Source of the DNA: Microbulbifer sp. YPW1
GTDB taxonomy: Bacteria > Pseudomonadota > Gammaproteobacteria > Pseudomonadales > Cellvibrionaceae
NCBI RefSeq assembly: GCF_013367775.1
Contig: NZ_CP055157.1
Location: 2,435,001-2,499,000 of the forward strand
Reading direction: 5' to 3'
DNA length: 64,000 bases
Numbering within the stretch: the stretch's first letter is position 1; each line of letters starts with the position of its first letter. This document shows, piece by piece, positions 51,549 through 62,638 of this stretch. The notes beneath the pieces are model-generated. The model did no database searches, was not told where the DNA came from, and saw only the letters and a program-made list of their open reading frames with translations. The position numbers and the translations under genes were made by a program.

Positions 51549-52511
51549 TCAGGTGGTTCTTTCAATTGCAAAACTGGCCAGCTGCTTGAGCGCGGTTTTG
51601 TGTTCGCCTTCTTCCAGGAACTCCAGTTTTTCCATCGCCAGGTCTACTTCGGCGCGGGCGCGCTCCAGGGTGTAGTCCAGGGCGCCGCAGGCCTCGATGG
51701 CGGCGACAATCGGCTCGAGCTGATCCGCACTCTTCTGTCCGATGGCCTGTCTCACCAGGGCCGCCTGCTCGGCGGTACCGTTCGCCATGGTGTAGATCAG
51801 TGGCAGGGTGGGTTTGCCCTCTGCCAGGTCGTCACCCACATTCTTGCCCAGCTCTTCCGAGTTACCCCGGTAGTCCAGCGCGTCGTCTACCAGCTGGAAC
51901 GCGGAGCCCAGGTGGCGGCCATACAGCTTGAGGGATTCGCGCTCTTCCGCGCTGCAACCGGCGAGTACCGCGGCGGTCTCGCAGGCGGCCTCAAACAGGG
52001 CGCCGGTCTTCTTGTGGATAACATTGAGATAGTTGGCTTCAGTGACCGCTGGATCCCCAGCGTTCACCAGCTGCTGCACCTCGCCCTCGGCGATGGTGTT
52101 GGTGGTGTCGGAGAGGATGGACATGATGTCCATATCCTTCAGTGCCACCATCATCTGGAAGGCGCGGGAGTAAAGGAAATCGCCCACCAGCACCGCCGGC
52201 GCATTGCCCCACTGGGCGTTGGCGGTCAGGCGGCCGCGGCGCATGTCGGACGTGTCCACCACGTCGTCGTGCAGCAGGGTGGCGGTATGAATGAATTCGA
52301 TAATGGTGGCGAGGCCGATGTGGGCATTGCCCTTGTAGCCCGCAGCGCGGCTGCACAGCAGCACCAGGAGAGGGCGCAGGCGCTTGCCGCCGGCTTCCAC
52401 CAGATAGTGGCCGATGTTTTCCACGAGGGGGACGTCTGAGTGCAGCTGGTCGAGAATATGCTGGTTGACGGCGGCAAAGTCGTCCGCGGCTACCTGATGA
52501 AAGGGCAACAT
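51549..52511 (-). CDS. ispB: Octaprenyl (polyprenyl) diphosphate synthase IspB
   Basis: A 320-residue trans-prenyltransferase making the ubiquinone side chain. The first Asp-rich motif is LLHDDVVDTSDMRRG, the second QLVDDALDYRG, and GGKRLRP lies near the N-terminus. Chain length (C40 or other) cannot be read by eye. It diverges from rplU-rpmA, the classic arrangement. Confidence 0.95.
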   Translation of the reverse strand: MLPFHQVAADDFAAVNQHILDQLHSDVPLVENIGHYLVEAGGKRLRPLLVLLCSRAAGYKGNAHIGLATIIEFIHTATLLHDDVVDTSDMRRGRLTANAQWGNAPAVLVGDFLYSRAFQMMVALKDMDIMSILSDTTNTIAEGEVQQLVNAGDPAVTEANYLNVIHKKTGALFEAACETAAVLAGCSAEERESLKLYGRHLGSAFQLVDDALDYRGNSEELGKNVGDDLAEGKPTLPLIYTMANGTAEQAALVRQAIGQKSADQLEPIVAAIEACGALDYTLERARAEVDLAMEKLEFLEEGEHKTALKQLASFAIERTT

Positions 52512-52635
52512 GCAGGGTTCCTTATACTTCTGTGATATCTGGCTTCGGGATTCTGGTGTGTGGTCTGCTTACGGCGGCACAAGCCTAGCGGTTTTGGCCC
52601 CGGGCGGAAAGGCGACCTGATGGAAAAGTGCGCTA

Positions 52636-52664
52636 TTGTATCAATCGGGCGAATTGATTAGAAT
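52636..52664 (+). promoter_or_regulatory. Promoter of rplU-rpmA
   Basis: TTGTAT and TAGAAT are separated by 17 bases. The start would be near 52671, giving a leader of about 160 bases before rplU. The 318-base divergent spacer (52512-52829) shows no gene. Confidence 0.55.
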
Positions 52665-52829
52665 CTGCGCCCCGCTCGAACTGGGCCTTTCCTCTGTGGA
52701 TAGCCGTTAGGCGGAAAATGTAGTTTTAAACAACAACGGCGCAAGCTCCCAAAATGCTGGCTGGTTGGTCACCACCTTATTCTGTGACCCCGTCGCTGCT
52801 TCGTGTCGTCCATTTTGGAGCATAGAAAT

Positions 52830-53141
52830 ATGTACGCTGTTATCGAAAGCGGTGGCAAACAACACCGTGTTGAAGAAGGCGAAGTTCTGCGCCTGGAAAA
52901 AATTGAAGTGGCTACCGGCGAATCTGTCGATTTCGACAAGGTTCTGATGGTAGTTGACGGCGATGCCATCAACATTGGTGCGCCGGTAGTGGAAGGTGCC
53001 AAGGTGACTGCAGAAGTGCTGAGCCACGGCCGCGGCGAGAAAGTGAAAATCATCAAGTTCCGTCGTCGTAAGCACTCCATGAAGCGTCAGGGCCACCGTC
53101 AGTGGTACACCGAAGTTAAAATCACTGGCATCAAAGGCTAA
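52830..53141 (+). CDS. rplU: 50S ribosomal protein L21
   Basis: A 103-residue L21: [20 protein letters not shown] at the start and [20 protein letters not shown] at the end are diagnostic. It binds 23S rRNA in the 50S subunit. GGAG precedes ATG 52830 by 9 bases; the frame extends 27 bases upstream without merit. It is followed by rpmA after 31 bases. Confidence 0.98.
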   Translation: MYAVIESGGKQHRVEEGEVLRLEKIEVATGESVDFDKVLMVVDGDAINIGAPVVEGAKVTAEVLSHGRGEKVKIIKFRRRKHSMKRQGHRQWYTEVKITGIKG

Positions 53142-53172
53142 TCACCGGGTAATAGAAGAGGAGTAACTACTC

Positions 53173-53430
53173 ATGGCACATAAGAAAGCTGGCGGTAGTA
53201 CGCGCAATGGTCGCGATTCCGAAAGTAAACGCCTGGGCGTAAAGCGCTTTGGCGGTCAGGCTGTCTCTGCAGGCAGCATCATCGTTCGTCAGCGCGGCAC
53301 CAAGTTCCACGCTGGTGTTAACGTTGGTATGGGCAAAGACCACACTCTGTTCGCTACCGCTGATGGCGTAGTGAAGTTTGAGGTCAAAGGCGCCAACAAC
53401 CGCAAGTTTGTTTCCATCGAAACAGCCTAA
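53173..53430 (+). CDS. rpmA: 50S ribosomal protein L27
   Basis: An 85-residue L27: [20 protein letters not shown] is the conserved N-terminal tail that reaches the peptidyl-transferase centre, followed by [14 protein letters not shown]. There is no N-terminal cleavage extension of the Firmicutes type. Co-transcribed with rplU. Confidence 0.98.
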   Translation: MAHKKAGGSTRNGRDSESKRLGVKRFGGQAVSAGSIIVRQRGTKFHAGVNVGMGKDHTLFATADGVVKFEVKGANNRKFVSIETA

Positions 53431-53449
53431 GCGGTCGTAACGCCCGATA

Positions 53450-53477
53450 AAAAGCCCCGCAATCGCGGGGCTTTTTT
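53450..53477 (+). terminator. rpmA terminator
   Basis: AAAGCCCCGC-AATC-GCGGGGCTTTTTT follows the rpmA stop by about 20 bases and separates rplU-rpmA from obgE. Confidence 0.9.
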
Positions 53478-53524
53478 GTATCTATAGCCCGTTTTTTGTT
53501 ATTTCTGTGGGCAAATTACACTGA

Positions 53525-54766
<1,242 letters not shown>

Positions 54767-54772
54767 GAAAAT

Positions 54773-54854
54773 CGCCCCTTCAGAGCTTTATCCTGATCCT
54801 GGCCGGCACTGGCCGAGGTTCATCTGAAGCCCGCCTGAGTGACCTGAAGGGGCG
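54773..54854 (+). other. Long-range inverted repeat between obgE and proB
   Basis: CGCCCCTTCAG (54773-54783) and CTGAAGGGGCG (54844-54854) are exact complements 60 bases apart, closing just before the proB Shine-Dalgarno. It could modulate proB expression. No sequence signature of a known riboswitch is seen. Confidence 0.4.
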
Positions 54855-54874
54855 CGTCCTGATATGAGGAAGAA

Positions 54875-56008
54875 ATGGACTCCATCTCGTCGCGCCAACA
54901 GCTTTCTACCAGCAAGCGCTGGGTCATCAAAATAGGCAGTGCGCTGCTGACCGACAATGGTCGCGGCGTAAATCGTGCGGCCATCCATAACTGGGCTGGC
55001 CAGATAAGCGCTCTGCGTCGACAGGGAATCGAGGTGCTGCTGGTCTCTTCCGGTGCGGTAGCGGCTGGCATGGACCGCCTGGGCTGGCGCAAGCGCCCGG
55101 AGTCCATCCATCAGTTGCAGGCCGCCGCCGCGGTGGGTCAAAGCCACCTGGTGCAGGTGTACGAGCATGCATTCGGCCAGTACGACTGTCGCACCGCGCA
55201 AATCCTGCTGGACCACGACGACCTCTCCAATCGCACCCGCTACCTCAATGCGCGCAGTACCCTGAAGACCCTGCTGTCTCTCGGTGCCGTGCCGATCATC
55301 AATGAAAACGACACCGTCGTTACCGATGAAATCCGCTTTGGCGACAACGATACCCTGGGGGCGCTGGTGGCGAACCTGGTGGAGGCGGATGTGCTGCTGA
55401 TTCTCACCGATGCCGAGGGGTTGTTCACCGAAGATCCTCGGGATAACCCGCACGCTGAGCTGGTGCGTGAGGCCACGGCATCGGATCCGCGTCTGGTCGC
55501 TATGGCGGGAGATTCGCGCAGTGGGCTTGGGCGCGGTGGAATGGCCACCAAGGTGCGCGCGGCCCAGCTGGCAGCGCGCTCCGGCGCGCGCACGGTGATT
55601 GTCGGCGGTGCCAACGATTCGGTGATTGAGCGAGTGGTGGCGGGAGAAGACCTGGGAACCCTGCTGTTGCCTGAGGCAGATCCTCTGACCGCGCGCAAGC
55701 GCTGGCTGGCGGGGCAGCTGCAGGTGCGGGGTCGTCTGCTGCTGGACGGCGGTGCCGGGCGCGCGCTGCGCAGCCAGGGGAAGAGCCTGCTGCCTGTTGG
55801 GGTGACCGCTATCGAGGGGCGTTTTCACCGCGGAGACCTGGTCAGCTGTATCAGTGAGGCGGGGGAGGAGATTGCCCGCGGGCTGGTGAACTACGATAGT
55901 GCCGAGGCCCAGAAGATCTGTGGCCAGCCTTCAGACCGGATTATCGATCTGCTGGGATACCGCGACGATGACGAGCTGATCCACCGGGATAATCTGATCC
56001 TGCTGTAG
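54875..56008 (+). CDS. proB: Glutamate 5-kinase ProB
   Basis: A 377-residue enzyme that phosphorylates glutamate, the first step of proline synthesis. The amino-acid-kinase domain has [42 protein letters not shown] and [12 protein letters not shown]; a C-terminal PUA domain spans about 280-370. AGGA precedes the ATG. proA is not adjacent. Confidence 0.97.
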   Translation: MDSISSRQQLSTSKRWVIKIGSALLTDNGRGVNRAAIHNWAGQISALRRQGIEVLLVSSGAVAAGMDRLGWRKRPESIHQLQAAAAVGQSHLVQVYEHAFGQYDCRTAQILLDHDDLSNRTRYLNARSTLKTLLSLGAVPIINENDTVVTDEIRFGDNDTLGALVANLVEADVLLILTDAEGLFTEDPRDNPHAELVREATASDPRLVAMAGDSRSGLGRGGMATKVRAAQLAARSGARTVIVGGANDSVIERVVAGEDLGTLLLPEADPLTARKRWLAGQLQVRGRLLLDGGAGRALRSQGKSLLPVGVTAIEGRFHRGDLVSCISEAGEEIARGLVNYDSAEAQKICGQPSDRIIDLLGYRDDDELIHRDNLILL

Positions 56009-56075
56009 GTCAACCCTGCCGCTGGCTCGGTTGTAGTGGTCTTAAACGGGATCGCTACTTTATTCCAGGCAATAA

Positions 56076-56101
56076 AAAACCCCGCAATAGCGGGGTTTTT
56101 T
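56076..56101. terminator. Bidirectional terminator between proB and rpsT
   Basis: AAAAACCCCGC-AATA-GCGGGGTTTTTT has A-rich and T-rich flanks, working for both converging genes. Confidence 0.92.
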
Positions 56102-56130
56102 GTGCTCAGAAGAGCGGGCTTCCTGATAGA

Positions 56131-56397
56131 TCAGGCAGCCAGCTTTTTGATCTGGGCATTCAGGCGGCTCTTATGACGAGCAGCCTTGTTCTTGTGGATG
56201 ATGCCCTTGTCGGCCATGCGGTCGATAACCGGCACGGCTTCCGCGTACGCGGTCTTGGCTTTTTCCGCATCACCTGCATCGATGGCTGCAACTACCTTTT
56301 TGATGTAGGTGCGCACCATGGAGCGCAGGCTGGCGTTGTGATTGCGGCGCTTTTCGTTTTGGCGCGCGCGTTTCTTCGCTTGAGGTGAGTTGGCCAC
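56131..56397 (-). CDS. rpsT: 30S ribosomal protein S20
   Basis: An 88-residue S20: [21 protein letters not shown] start and the helical [19 protein letters not shown] end are diagnostic. It binds 16S rRNA. In many relatives rpsT is divergent from murJ; here about 4 kb of sortase-associated genes separate them. The 231-base gap upstream should hold its promoter, and I see nothing else there. Confidence 0.98.
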   Translation of the reverse strand: MANSPQAKKRARQNEKRRNHNASLRSMVRTYIKKVVAAIDAGDAEKAKTAYAEAVPVIDRMADKGIIHKNKAARHKSRLNAQIKKLAA

Positions 56398-56628
56398 CGG
56401 TTGCTCCTGTCTGGAATCTGTAAAACTCGAACTTCGGGCCGGGGGCCCGTTTGGGACGCGACATTATCCCCAGCGCCGGTCGTTTGTCAACCACCGCCAG
56501 GGGCTGTTTGTGACCGGCCGTGCCTGCACAGGATCGGTAACGGATCACCGGGGGATGCAAGGGGCGCCGGGACGGTAGAAGGCGCCCAAAATGGCTGTGT
56601 CTACATCCTCTCCAGAGGGATAAATCCA

Positions 56629-58704
56629 CTAGCGGGGCAGGCTCAGGGTAAAGATCACCCCGCGGTTGTCATCGCGGTTGGCGGCGCTCAGTTCCCCCTG
56701 GTGGAAGTCGGCAATCAGGCGCGCGATATGCAGCCCCAGTCCCAGGTGACCGGCCTTGCCGCCGTCGTCGCGCACCGAAACCAGGGAGTCGAACAGTTTC
56801 TGGCCAAAGCCTGCCGGCAGCGGCGGGCCGTCATTGCTGACACTCAGCCGGTACTGCTGGCGCTCTGCTTCCAGTGTCAGGCGGATTTCGCTGCCCACGG
56901 GGGCGAAGCTCACTGCATTGTCCACCAGCTTGTCGAGCAGCTGTGCCAGTAGCTCTGGCGCGCCGTGATAGGACTGGGGGCCATCTGGACAATCCAGCGC
57001 AAAGCGGTGTTCCGGGCGCGCATCTGCGTAACTCTGGGTCAGGAGCTGCAGCAGGTCGGCGAGATCAAAGGTCTCTTTGTCCGCCTGGCTGATACTGGCC
57101 TCCAGGTGGTTGGCGGCGGACAGTGCATTGAGAATCGACGACAGGCGCGCGCCGCCATCGGCAGCGCGCTCGGCATAGCGGCGACTGTCGGCGTCCAGAT
57201 CGCCTGCCGCGAGGTTGTCCAGGGAAGAGCGCACAACCGCCAGCGGGGTGCGCAGTTCGTGGGAGAGTTTGCTCGCCAGACTGCGCAGGTACTGGTGGTA
57301 GTGGTCCAGCTCTGCGAGCAGGCTGGCAAAGGCGCGATTGAGCGCGCCGAGCTCGTCATTTAGATACGGGCGTGGAAAGTCGCCGCGCAGCCGGCCGCTG
57401 GCATCCACCGCATTGCGCGCTGCGCGGTGCAGGCGCCGAATGCGCCATGAGAGCCAGCTCGCATAGCCCAGCAACAGCAGCAAAACCAGACCGGCTGCGG
57501 CGGCGGTGGTGAGCCACAGTCGGCGCGCAGCAGATTCGGTCAGCGATTGCAGGGCACCCGCGGACTGGGCGGCGATCACCCGTCCCAGGAGCGGGCGTTC
57601 GATAATGTCGTCGGCGCGGGTGACCACAGGCACGCTGACCGCGCCGATACGCTCATCGCCCGGTGCGCTGAGGGCGTCCTCGGGGGCGCCGAACCACTGC
57701 GACGCGGTTTCGCGGTTTTCGGTCAGGGCCGCGGGGTATTCCCCCTGTGGCAGAGGCGGCAACTGGTCGGTTTCCAGCAGCTGGCGGTAAAACCAGTCGC
57801 GCAACCAGCGGCGCTCGTGAGAAGCGCGATTGGCTGCGCGATCCCCATTGGTGGGAGTGCCCCCGGATTGCGCCAGCACAAATCCTTCCTGATCCACTAC
57901 GGTCAATTGCAGCTCCGGCCGCGCAAAATGCTCCAGCTCCTGCTGCAATGCGGGCAGGGGTTCTATCAGGTTGCCCGGGCGCCCGTCGGCGGGCAGGGTG
58001 CTGGCGAGCCGCGCCGGATCTTTGCCGTCGCTGTGGGAGCGATCGAGCACGCGGAAGGCCAGTTCACCGCCAGTGAGCGCAAACGGCAGCGCTAGCTCGA
58101 GCTGGTAGCCCTGGGGTGAAGCAGTCCAGCGACCGCGCAGGCGCAGTTCGCGCTCGTAGCTGCCGCGCCGGGGATTGTAGTGCAGGGCGCGCACCGGTCC
58201 CTGGCTGGCCACCGGCAGGGTGTATTGCTGTCGCGCGGTGTAAATTTCTACGGTGTCGCCACTGGAGATACCGGTACTGCGGGGGTCGTGGTAGCTGGGG
58301 GTGCGATCTTTTACCGTCAGTAACAGGTACACCTGGCTACCGTACTTGCCCAGGGTAACCCGGGCCAATGGCTGGCCAGTCTGGTCGCGCAGTTTGCGCG
58401 GGCGCAAGTTGAGGGCGCGCCACTCTTCACCGTAGCCGTCGAGTACCGGCGCCTGCGCCAGTGGATTGAGATACAGCTGGGCGCCGGGCGGCCGTCCGGT
58501 GCGCCTGGGGTCGGGGGCGATCAGCTCCGGGGCACTGGCAAGGCGTGCGGCGATGGCATTACCGGTGGCCTCTAGGGTCTGGATCTGTCCCTGGCTCAGC
58601 GCCTTGTCCACCTGGCGCAGGTACTGGCAGCCGGCCCAGGGCAGGGCCAGGGTGCAGAGGCTGAGCAGGACCAGTTGACGGCGAAGATTCAAGGCGGCAC
58701 CCAT
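56629..58704 (-). CDS. Sensor histidine kinase of the dedicated-sortase (Pds) type
   Basis: A 691-residue membrane kinase. TM1 is near residues 9-26, followed by a long periplasmic domain (about 30-395) starting with a carbohydrate-binding-like VLDGYGEEWRALN. TM2 is at about 397-420. HAMP comes next, then HisKA with phospho-His482 in KLSHELRTPLAVV, and HATPase with NAVSFAP and GHLGLGLHIARLI. Length, architecture and neighbours match the proteobacterial dedicated sortase system histidine kinase family. It follows the response regulator gene by 9 bases. The signal is unknown. Confidence 0.82.
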   Translation of the reverse strand: MGAALNLRRQLVLLSLCTLALPWAGCQYLRQVDKALSQGQIQTLEATGNAIAARLASAPELIAPDPRRTGRPPGAQLYLNPLAQAPVLDGYGEEWRALNLRPRKLRDQTGQPLARVTLGKYGSQVYLLLTVKDRTPSYHDPRSTGISSGDTVEIYTARQQYTLPVASQGPVRALHYNPRRGSYERELRLRGRWTASPQGYQLELALPFALTGGELAFRVLDRSHSDGKDPARLASTLPADGRPGNLIEPLPALQQELEHFARPELQLTVVDQEGFVLAQSGGTPTNGDRAANRASHERRWLRDWFYRQLLETDQLPPLPQGEYPAALTENRETASQWFGAPEDALSAPGDERIGAVSVPVVTRADDIIERPLLGRVIAAQSAGALQSLTESAARRLWLTTAAAAGLVLLLLLGYASWLSWRIRRLHRAARNAVDASGRLRGDFPRPYLNDELGALNRAFASLLAELDHYHQYLRSLASKLSHELRTPLAVVRSSLDNLAAGDLDADSRRYAERAADGGARLSSILNALSAANHLEASISQADKETFDLADLLQLLTQSYADARPEHRFALDCPDGPQSYHGAPELLAQLLDKLVDNAVSFAPVGSEIRLTLEAERQQYRLSVSNDGPPLPAGFGQKLFDSLVSVRDDGGKAGHLGLGLHIARLIADFHQGELSAANRDDNRGVIFTLSLPR

Positions 58705-58713
58705 AAGTCGATG

Positions 58714-59406
58714 TCAGACCTGCCAGCGGTAACCCATACCGTAGGCAGTGCTGATGGCGTCGAAGCTGCTGTCGATCGTCTGGAACTTGCGCCGGATACG
58801 CTTCACGTGGGAGGTGATGGTGTTGTCGTCCAGCACCACCCTGGCGGCCTCCATCAGCTGGCTGCGGGATTTCACGTGTCCGGGGCGCTTGGCCAGGGCG
58901 TGCACAATCCAGAATTCTGTGACGGTGAGGTCAACCGGCTCGCCTTTCCAGTGGCAGTGCAGGCGGGACACGTCCAGGGTCAGGTCTCCCTGGGTGAGGA
59001 TTTCGCTGTCGTCGCTCTGGGACTGCATCACGCTAACCCGGCGCAACAGGGCGCTGATGCGCGCCTGCATGTGGGGGAGGGAGATGTCTTTGGTGAGGTA
59101 GTCGTCGGCGCCGAGGCGCAATCCGGAGATGATATCGAGCTCGGAGTCCCGCGCGGTGAGGAACAGGATCGGCAGGGTGGGGGCCATGGCCCGCAGTTCC
59201 CGGCACAGGTCGAAGCCGCCTTCGATTTCCGCGCCCAGGCCCACGTCAATCACTGCCAGGTCCGGCAGTCGCTGTTGAAATGCGGCGAGGGCCTCCGGGC
59301 GCGTGTGATAAAGGTTCACCTGATAACCGGTGCGGCGCAGGGCATCGCGGTAGTTCTCGGCAATGGCGATTTCGTCTTCGACGATGGCAATGGTTGGGCT
59401 GCTCAT
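58714..59406 (-). CDS. Response regulator of the dedicated-sortase (Pds) type, OmpR/PhoB-like
   Basis: A 230-residue regulator. The receiver domain has acidic pair E10-D11 and phospho-Asp54 (DLAVIDVGLG). The switch residues are in LFLTARDSE and DDYLTKDIS; the usual receiver Lys lies in the latter. A winged-helix effector domain follows (RSQLMEAARVVLDDNTITSHVKRIRRKF). ATG 59406 is chosen; a longer frame upstream has no support. It is paired with the downstream kinase. The 288-base gap to pdsO (59407-59694) shows no gene. Confidence 0.85.
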   Translation of the reverse strand: MSSPTIAIVEDEIAIAENYRDALRRTGYQVNLYHTRPEALAAFQQRLPDLAVIDVGLGAEIEGGFDLCRELRAMAPTLPILFLTARDSELDIISGLRLGADDYLTKDISLPHMQARISALLRRVSVMQSQSDDSEILTQGDLTLDVSRLHCHWKGEPVDLTVTEFWIVHALAKRPGHVKSRSQLMEAARVVLDDNTITSHVKRIRRKFQTIDSSFDAISTAYGMGYRWQV

Positions 59407-59694
59407 GATGGATTCCGGCACCGGCTCACTTATTTGGGGGTCGGGTATAGCGTGGTTATCAGCGTCTTTATTCGTATTGGAACACTGTGTCTGGCGGAAA
59501 ATCATGCCCGAACAGGGGGGCAGCTGGCAAAACTTACTGGAAGTGCGGGTGGCACGCGTAAAAAAGCGCGCAGCGTTGCGGGCCGCGCGCAAGGTTACCG
59601 CTTACAGGGTTGAGGAGAGTCACATGTCTGTGAGGTTGGCAGCCTGCCGGTCGCCGCTTGTGTGGAGCGGTAACCGGCGGGCCCGGTACAGCAA

Positions 59695-60405
59695 TCAGAA
59701 GGTGCCGGCCATGGACTCCGGCATGCCGAAGTGGATGTCTACGCGGCGCTCAAAAGCGTAGGCGTCTACATCGCCCTTGGTTGCCTTGGACTGGCTGGCG
59801 CCCAGCGCGCGGCGTTCGATGCGCTCCGGAGCGACACCGTAGGCTTCGAGGGCGCGCTGGACACTGAGGGCTCGCTGGTCGGACAGGACATTGTTGTAGC
59901 CGTCGCTGCCGCGGGGGTCGGAGTGCCCCTCAAGGTAAACCTGCAGCTGCGGGTGGCGGTTGAGGAAGTCAGCCATGGCGGCGACCTGGCGCTCCTGCGC
60001 ATCCTGCAGCTGGTCGTCACCGGTGGTGAACAGCATCTGGAACTCCAGGCTGTCCATCGCCAGCTCGCGGGCGTCGTTGGCGGACAGTCGCGCCGCATCC
60101 AGTTGTTGTGCGAGGTTGCCCAGTTCGGAGCGGCTTTCGGTCAGTTGAGTTGCGAGCATGTCTGCCTCTTCTGCTTGCTTGATCTGTTCGCCCAGCCAGG
60201 CTCCACCGAGGGCGCCTGCGATAAAGCCGACCGGGCCACCTACGGCGGCGCCCGCAACTGCGGCGCCGGTGAATACTGTGGCCTGTTTGGCCGGCGTCAG
60301 GGCGTTGCCCTGTACTGCGTTCTCGGTGTCAGTGGCGGCCTCAGCGGTTGCAACATTGTTCAGGGCCAGGGTGCTCAGGGTTACTGCCATCAACATCTTT
60401 TTCAT
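59695..60405 (-). CDS. pdsO: Sortase-associated OmpA-like protein PdsO
   Basis: A 236-residue protein. A signal peptide (to about ATAEA) is followed by a glycine-zipper membrane segment (GAAVAGAAVGGPVGF and GALGGAWLGEQI), a coiled coil (about 80-120) and a C-terminal OmpA peptidoglycan-binding domain with LEGHSDPRGSDGYNNVLSDQ. This combination is that of PdsO, found only with proteobacterial dedicated sortases. It is upstream of the two-component genes on the same strand. Confidence 0.82.
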   Translation of the reverse strand: MKKMLMAVTLSTLALNNVATAEAATDTENAVQGNALTPAKQATVFTGAAVAGAAVGGPVGFIAGALGGAWLGEQIKQAEEADMLATQLTESRSELGNLAQQLDAARLSANDARELAMDSLEFQMLFTTGDDQLQDAQERQVAAMADFLNRHPQLQVYLEGHSDPRGSDGYNNVLSDQRALSVQRALEAYGVAPERIERRALGASQSKATKGDVDAYAFERRVDIHFGMPESMAGTF

Positions 60406-60608
60406 GATCGTGTTCCTTGCGATATAGGATTGAAATGACTGCTCTTGGTTCCGACCGGGTTACTGTTCCCGCTTCGGTTGAGTGTCATTTAACCCTCGCA
60501 AGGAGGCACTGACGTGGCGCCAGTGGGGCAAATTCCGCAGCAATTATGGCGAAATGTGGCAGCCCGGCCTGTGACTCAGTTCAGCCTCCAGCAAAGCTGA
60601 TGCAGAAC

Positions 60609-60749
60609 TTAGCTGCTGTGGCGCCGGTAGCGGCGATCCCGAGGCTGCTCTATCCGCACGCGAACCCGCTGGGGGCGGGGCCCCAAGGCGACGGCGGCAT
60701 ACAGCAGAACCGCCAGGATCAGGGCAATAATCAGCGCATTGATGGTCAT
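60609..60749 (-). CDS. Small single-pass membrane protein (46 aa)
   Basis: A 46-residue protein: one hydrophobic helix (INALIIALILAVLLYAAVAL) and a strongly basic C-terminal tail rich in Arg, so N-out or N-in single-pass anchoring with a basic cytosolic tail. AGGAGAG lies 7 bases before the ATG, a strong sign of translation. It lies upstream of pdsO (204-base gap) and may belong to the same module. Family not recognised. Confidence 0.6.
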   Translation of the reverse strand: MTINALIIALILAVLLYAAVALGPRPQRVRVRIEQPRDRRYRRHSS

Positions 60750-60955
60750 TCCGTCTCTCCTCTGTTGCCGCCACTCCCTGCGGCTCGCCAACTGCTTAAA
60801 CTGAGTATAGTTCCCCCTCGCGCCAACCGTAGGATGACGTGGGGGCGTAATGCTATCGAGCGAGCAGAAAGCGTCCGCCGGCGGGTGGCCGCGCAAGTGG
60901 ATTGCGGTAGACTTGCCGGCCATCACTCAGGCATCGCTAACCAGGAATCAGGGAC

Positions 60956-62584
60956 GTGGCAGTATCTCCGCCCGAACAGGAATCAACCGAGCACCCCCCG
61001 CAGGTAAGCAAAGATAGTCCGCAAAGAGGACTGCTGCGCGGAACCTCCGTGGTAGGTGGTGCCACTTTGTTATCGCGGATCATGGGGTTGGCGCGCGACG
61101 TGGTGTTCGCCCGACTCACCGGTGCCAGCGACGCGGCCGATGCCTTCTTTGTGGCGTTCAAGATTCCCAATTTTTTCCGGCGGCTGTTCGCCGAGGGCGC
61201 GTTTTCCCAGGCGTTTGTGCCGGTACTGGCCGAGTATCGCCAGAACGGTGGTCTGGCGGCCGTCAGGGAGCTAAATGACCGGGTGGCCGGGGCCCTCGGC
61301 GGAACCCTGTTGCTGGTTTCCCTGTTCGGCGTGCTGTGCGCGCCGCTGGTTACCGGGCTTTTTGCCTTTGGCTGGTGGTGGGGCGGCAACGAGCCGCAGA
61401 AGTTCGCCATGGCCACGGAGATGCTGCGCATCACCTTCCCGTACCTGGCGTTGATCTCTCTTACCGGATTTGCCGGGGCCATACTCAACAGCTTTGACCG
61501 GTTCGCCATTCCCGCCCTGACCCCGGTTTTGCTCAATCTGGTGTTGATTGCTGCCGCTACTGTGGCCGCTGGCTGGTTTGAGCCCCAGGTAATGGCGCTC
61601 GCCTGGGGCGTACTGGCCGCCGGCGTGGTGCAGCTGTTGTTCCAGCTGCCTTTCCTGGTGCGCGAGGGATTGTTACCGCGACCCAAATGGGACTGGCAGT
61701 ATCCTGGGGTGCGCAAGATCCTGCGCCTGATGGCGCCCGCCATCTTTGGAGTGTCCGTCACCCAGATCAGCCTGGTGCTGGATACGGTACTGGCGTCCTT
61801 CCTGCCCACCGGGTCTGTGACCTGGCTGTATTTCTCCGACCGACTCACCGAGCTGCCCCTGGGGGTGTTCGGTATCGCCGTGGCCACGGTCATCCTGCCG
61901 AACCTGTCCCGCCAACATGCCGGCGGCGATCCAAAGCGCTTCCGTCACACCATCGACTGGGCCCTGCGCTGCGTCACGCTTATCGCGCTGCCGGCTGCGG
62001 TGGCGCTGTTCGTGCTGGCCGAGCCGCTGCTCACGGTGCTGTTCCAGTACGGCAATATGACCCCGCGGGATATGACCATGGCCGCCTGGTCGCTGCGCGC
62101 CTATACCTTCGGCCTGCTGTCGTTCATGCTGATTAAGGTGCTGGCACCCGGCTATTTTGCCCGCCAGGATACTGCGACACCGGTGAAATTTGGCTTGATC
62201 GCCATTGCCTCGAAAATGGTCCTCAGCCTGCTGTTTGTGGTTCCCCTGCACCTCTATTTCCAGCTGGGACACATGGGGCTGGCCATGGCCACCGCGGGCC
62301 AGGCGGCAATCAATGCCTGGTTGCTGTACCGCGGGCTGCGCCAGGGTGGTGTCTACGCGCCGGAGGCGGGCTGGAAGGCTTTCCTGCTGCGCTTGCTGCT
62401 GGCCAATCTGGCGATGGCGGCGGTATTGCTGGTAGTTCTCCATTACTGGTCCGGCTGGCACGATTGGGCCTGGTGGCAGCGCGCCTGGCGCATGGGCGCC
62501 CTGGTGGGGGCCGGTGGCGGCACCTATGGCCTGGTTCTCCTGGCCAGCGGGCTGCGCCCGCGACATTTCCGGGCCACATCGTGA
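60956..62584 (+). CDS. murJ: Lipid II flippase MurJ
   Basis: A 542-residue MOP-superfamily flippase with about 14 membrane helices that moves lipid II across the inner membrane. RGTSVVGGATLLSRIMGLARDVVFA, FKIPNFFRRLFAEGAFSQAFVPV and LPLGVFGIAVATVILPNLSR are family signatures. It starts with GTG. The usual neighbour ribF follows after 54 bases. Confidence 0.97.
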   Translation: MAVSPPEQESTEHPPQVSKDSPQRGLLRGTSVVGGATLLSRIMGLARDVVFARLTGASDAADAFFVAFKIPNFFRRLFAEGAFSQAFVPVLAEYRQNGGLAAVRELNDRVAGALGGTLLLVSLFGVLCAPLVTGLFAFGWWWGGNEPQKFAMATEMLRITFPYLALISLTGFAGAILNSFDRFAIPALTPVLLNLVLIAAATVAAGWFEPQVMALAWGVLAAGVVQLLFQLPFLVREGLLPRPKWDWQYPGVRKILRLMAPAIFGVSVTQISLVLDTVLASFLPTGSVTWLYFSDRLTELPLGVFGIAVATVILPNLSRQHAGGDPKRFRHTIDWALRCVTLIALPAAVALFVLAEPLLTVLFQYGNMTPRDMTMAAWSLRAYTFGLLSFMLIKVLAPGYFARQDTATPVKFGLIAIASKMVLSLLFVVPLHLYFQLGHMGLAMATAGQAAINAWLLYRGLRQGGVYAPEAGWKAFLLRLLLANLAMAAVLLVVLHYWSGWHDWAWWQRAWRMGALVGAGGGTYGLVLLASGLRPRHFRATS

Positions 62585-62638
62585 GGGTAAAATCCGTTAT
62601 ACTGCGCCGCTTGATTTTGCAAGGGTGAGTGAAGCACT

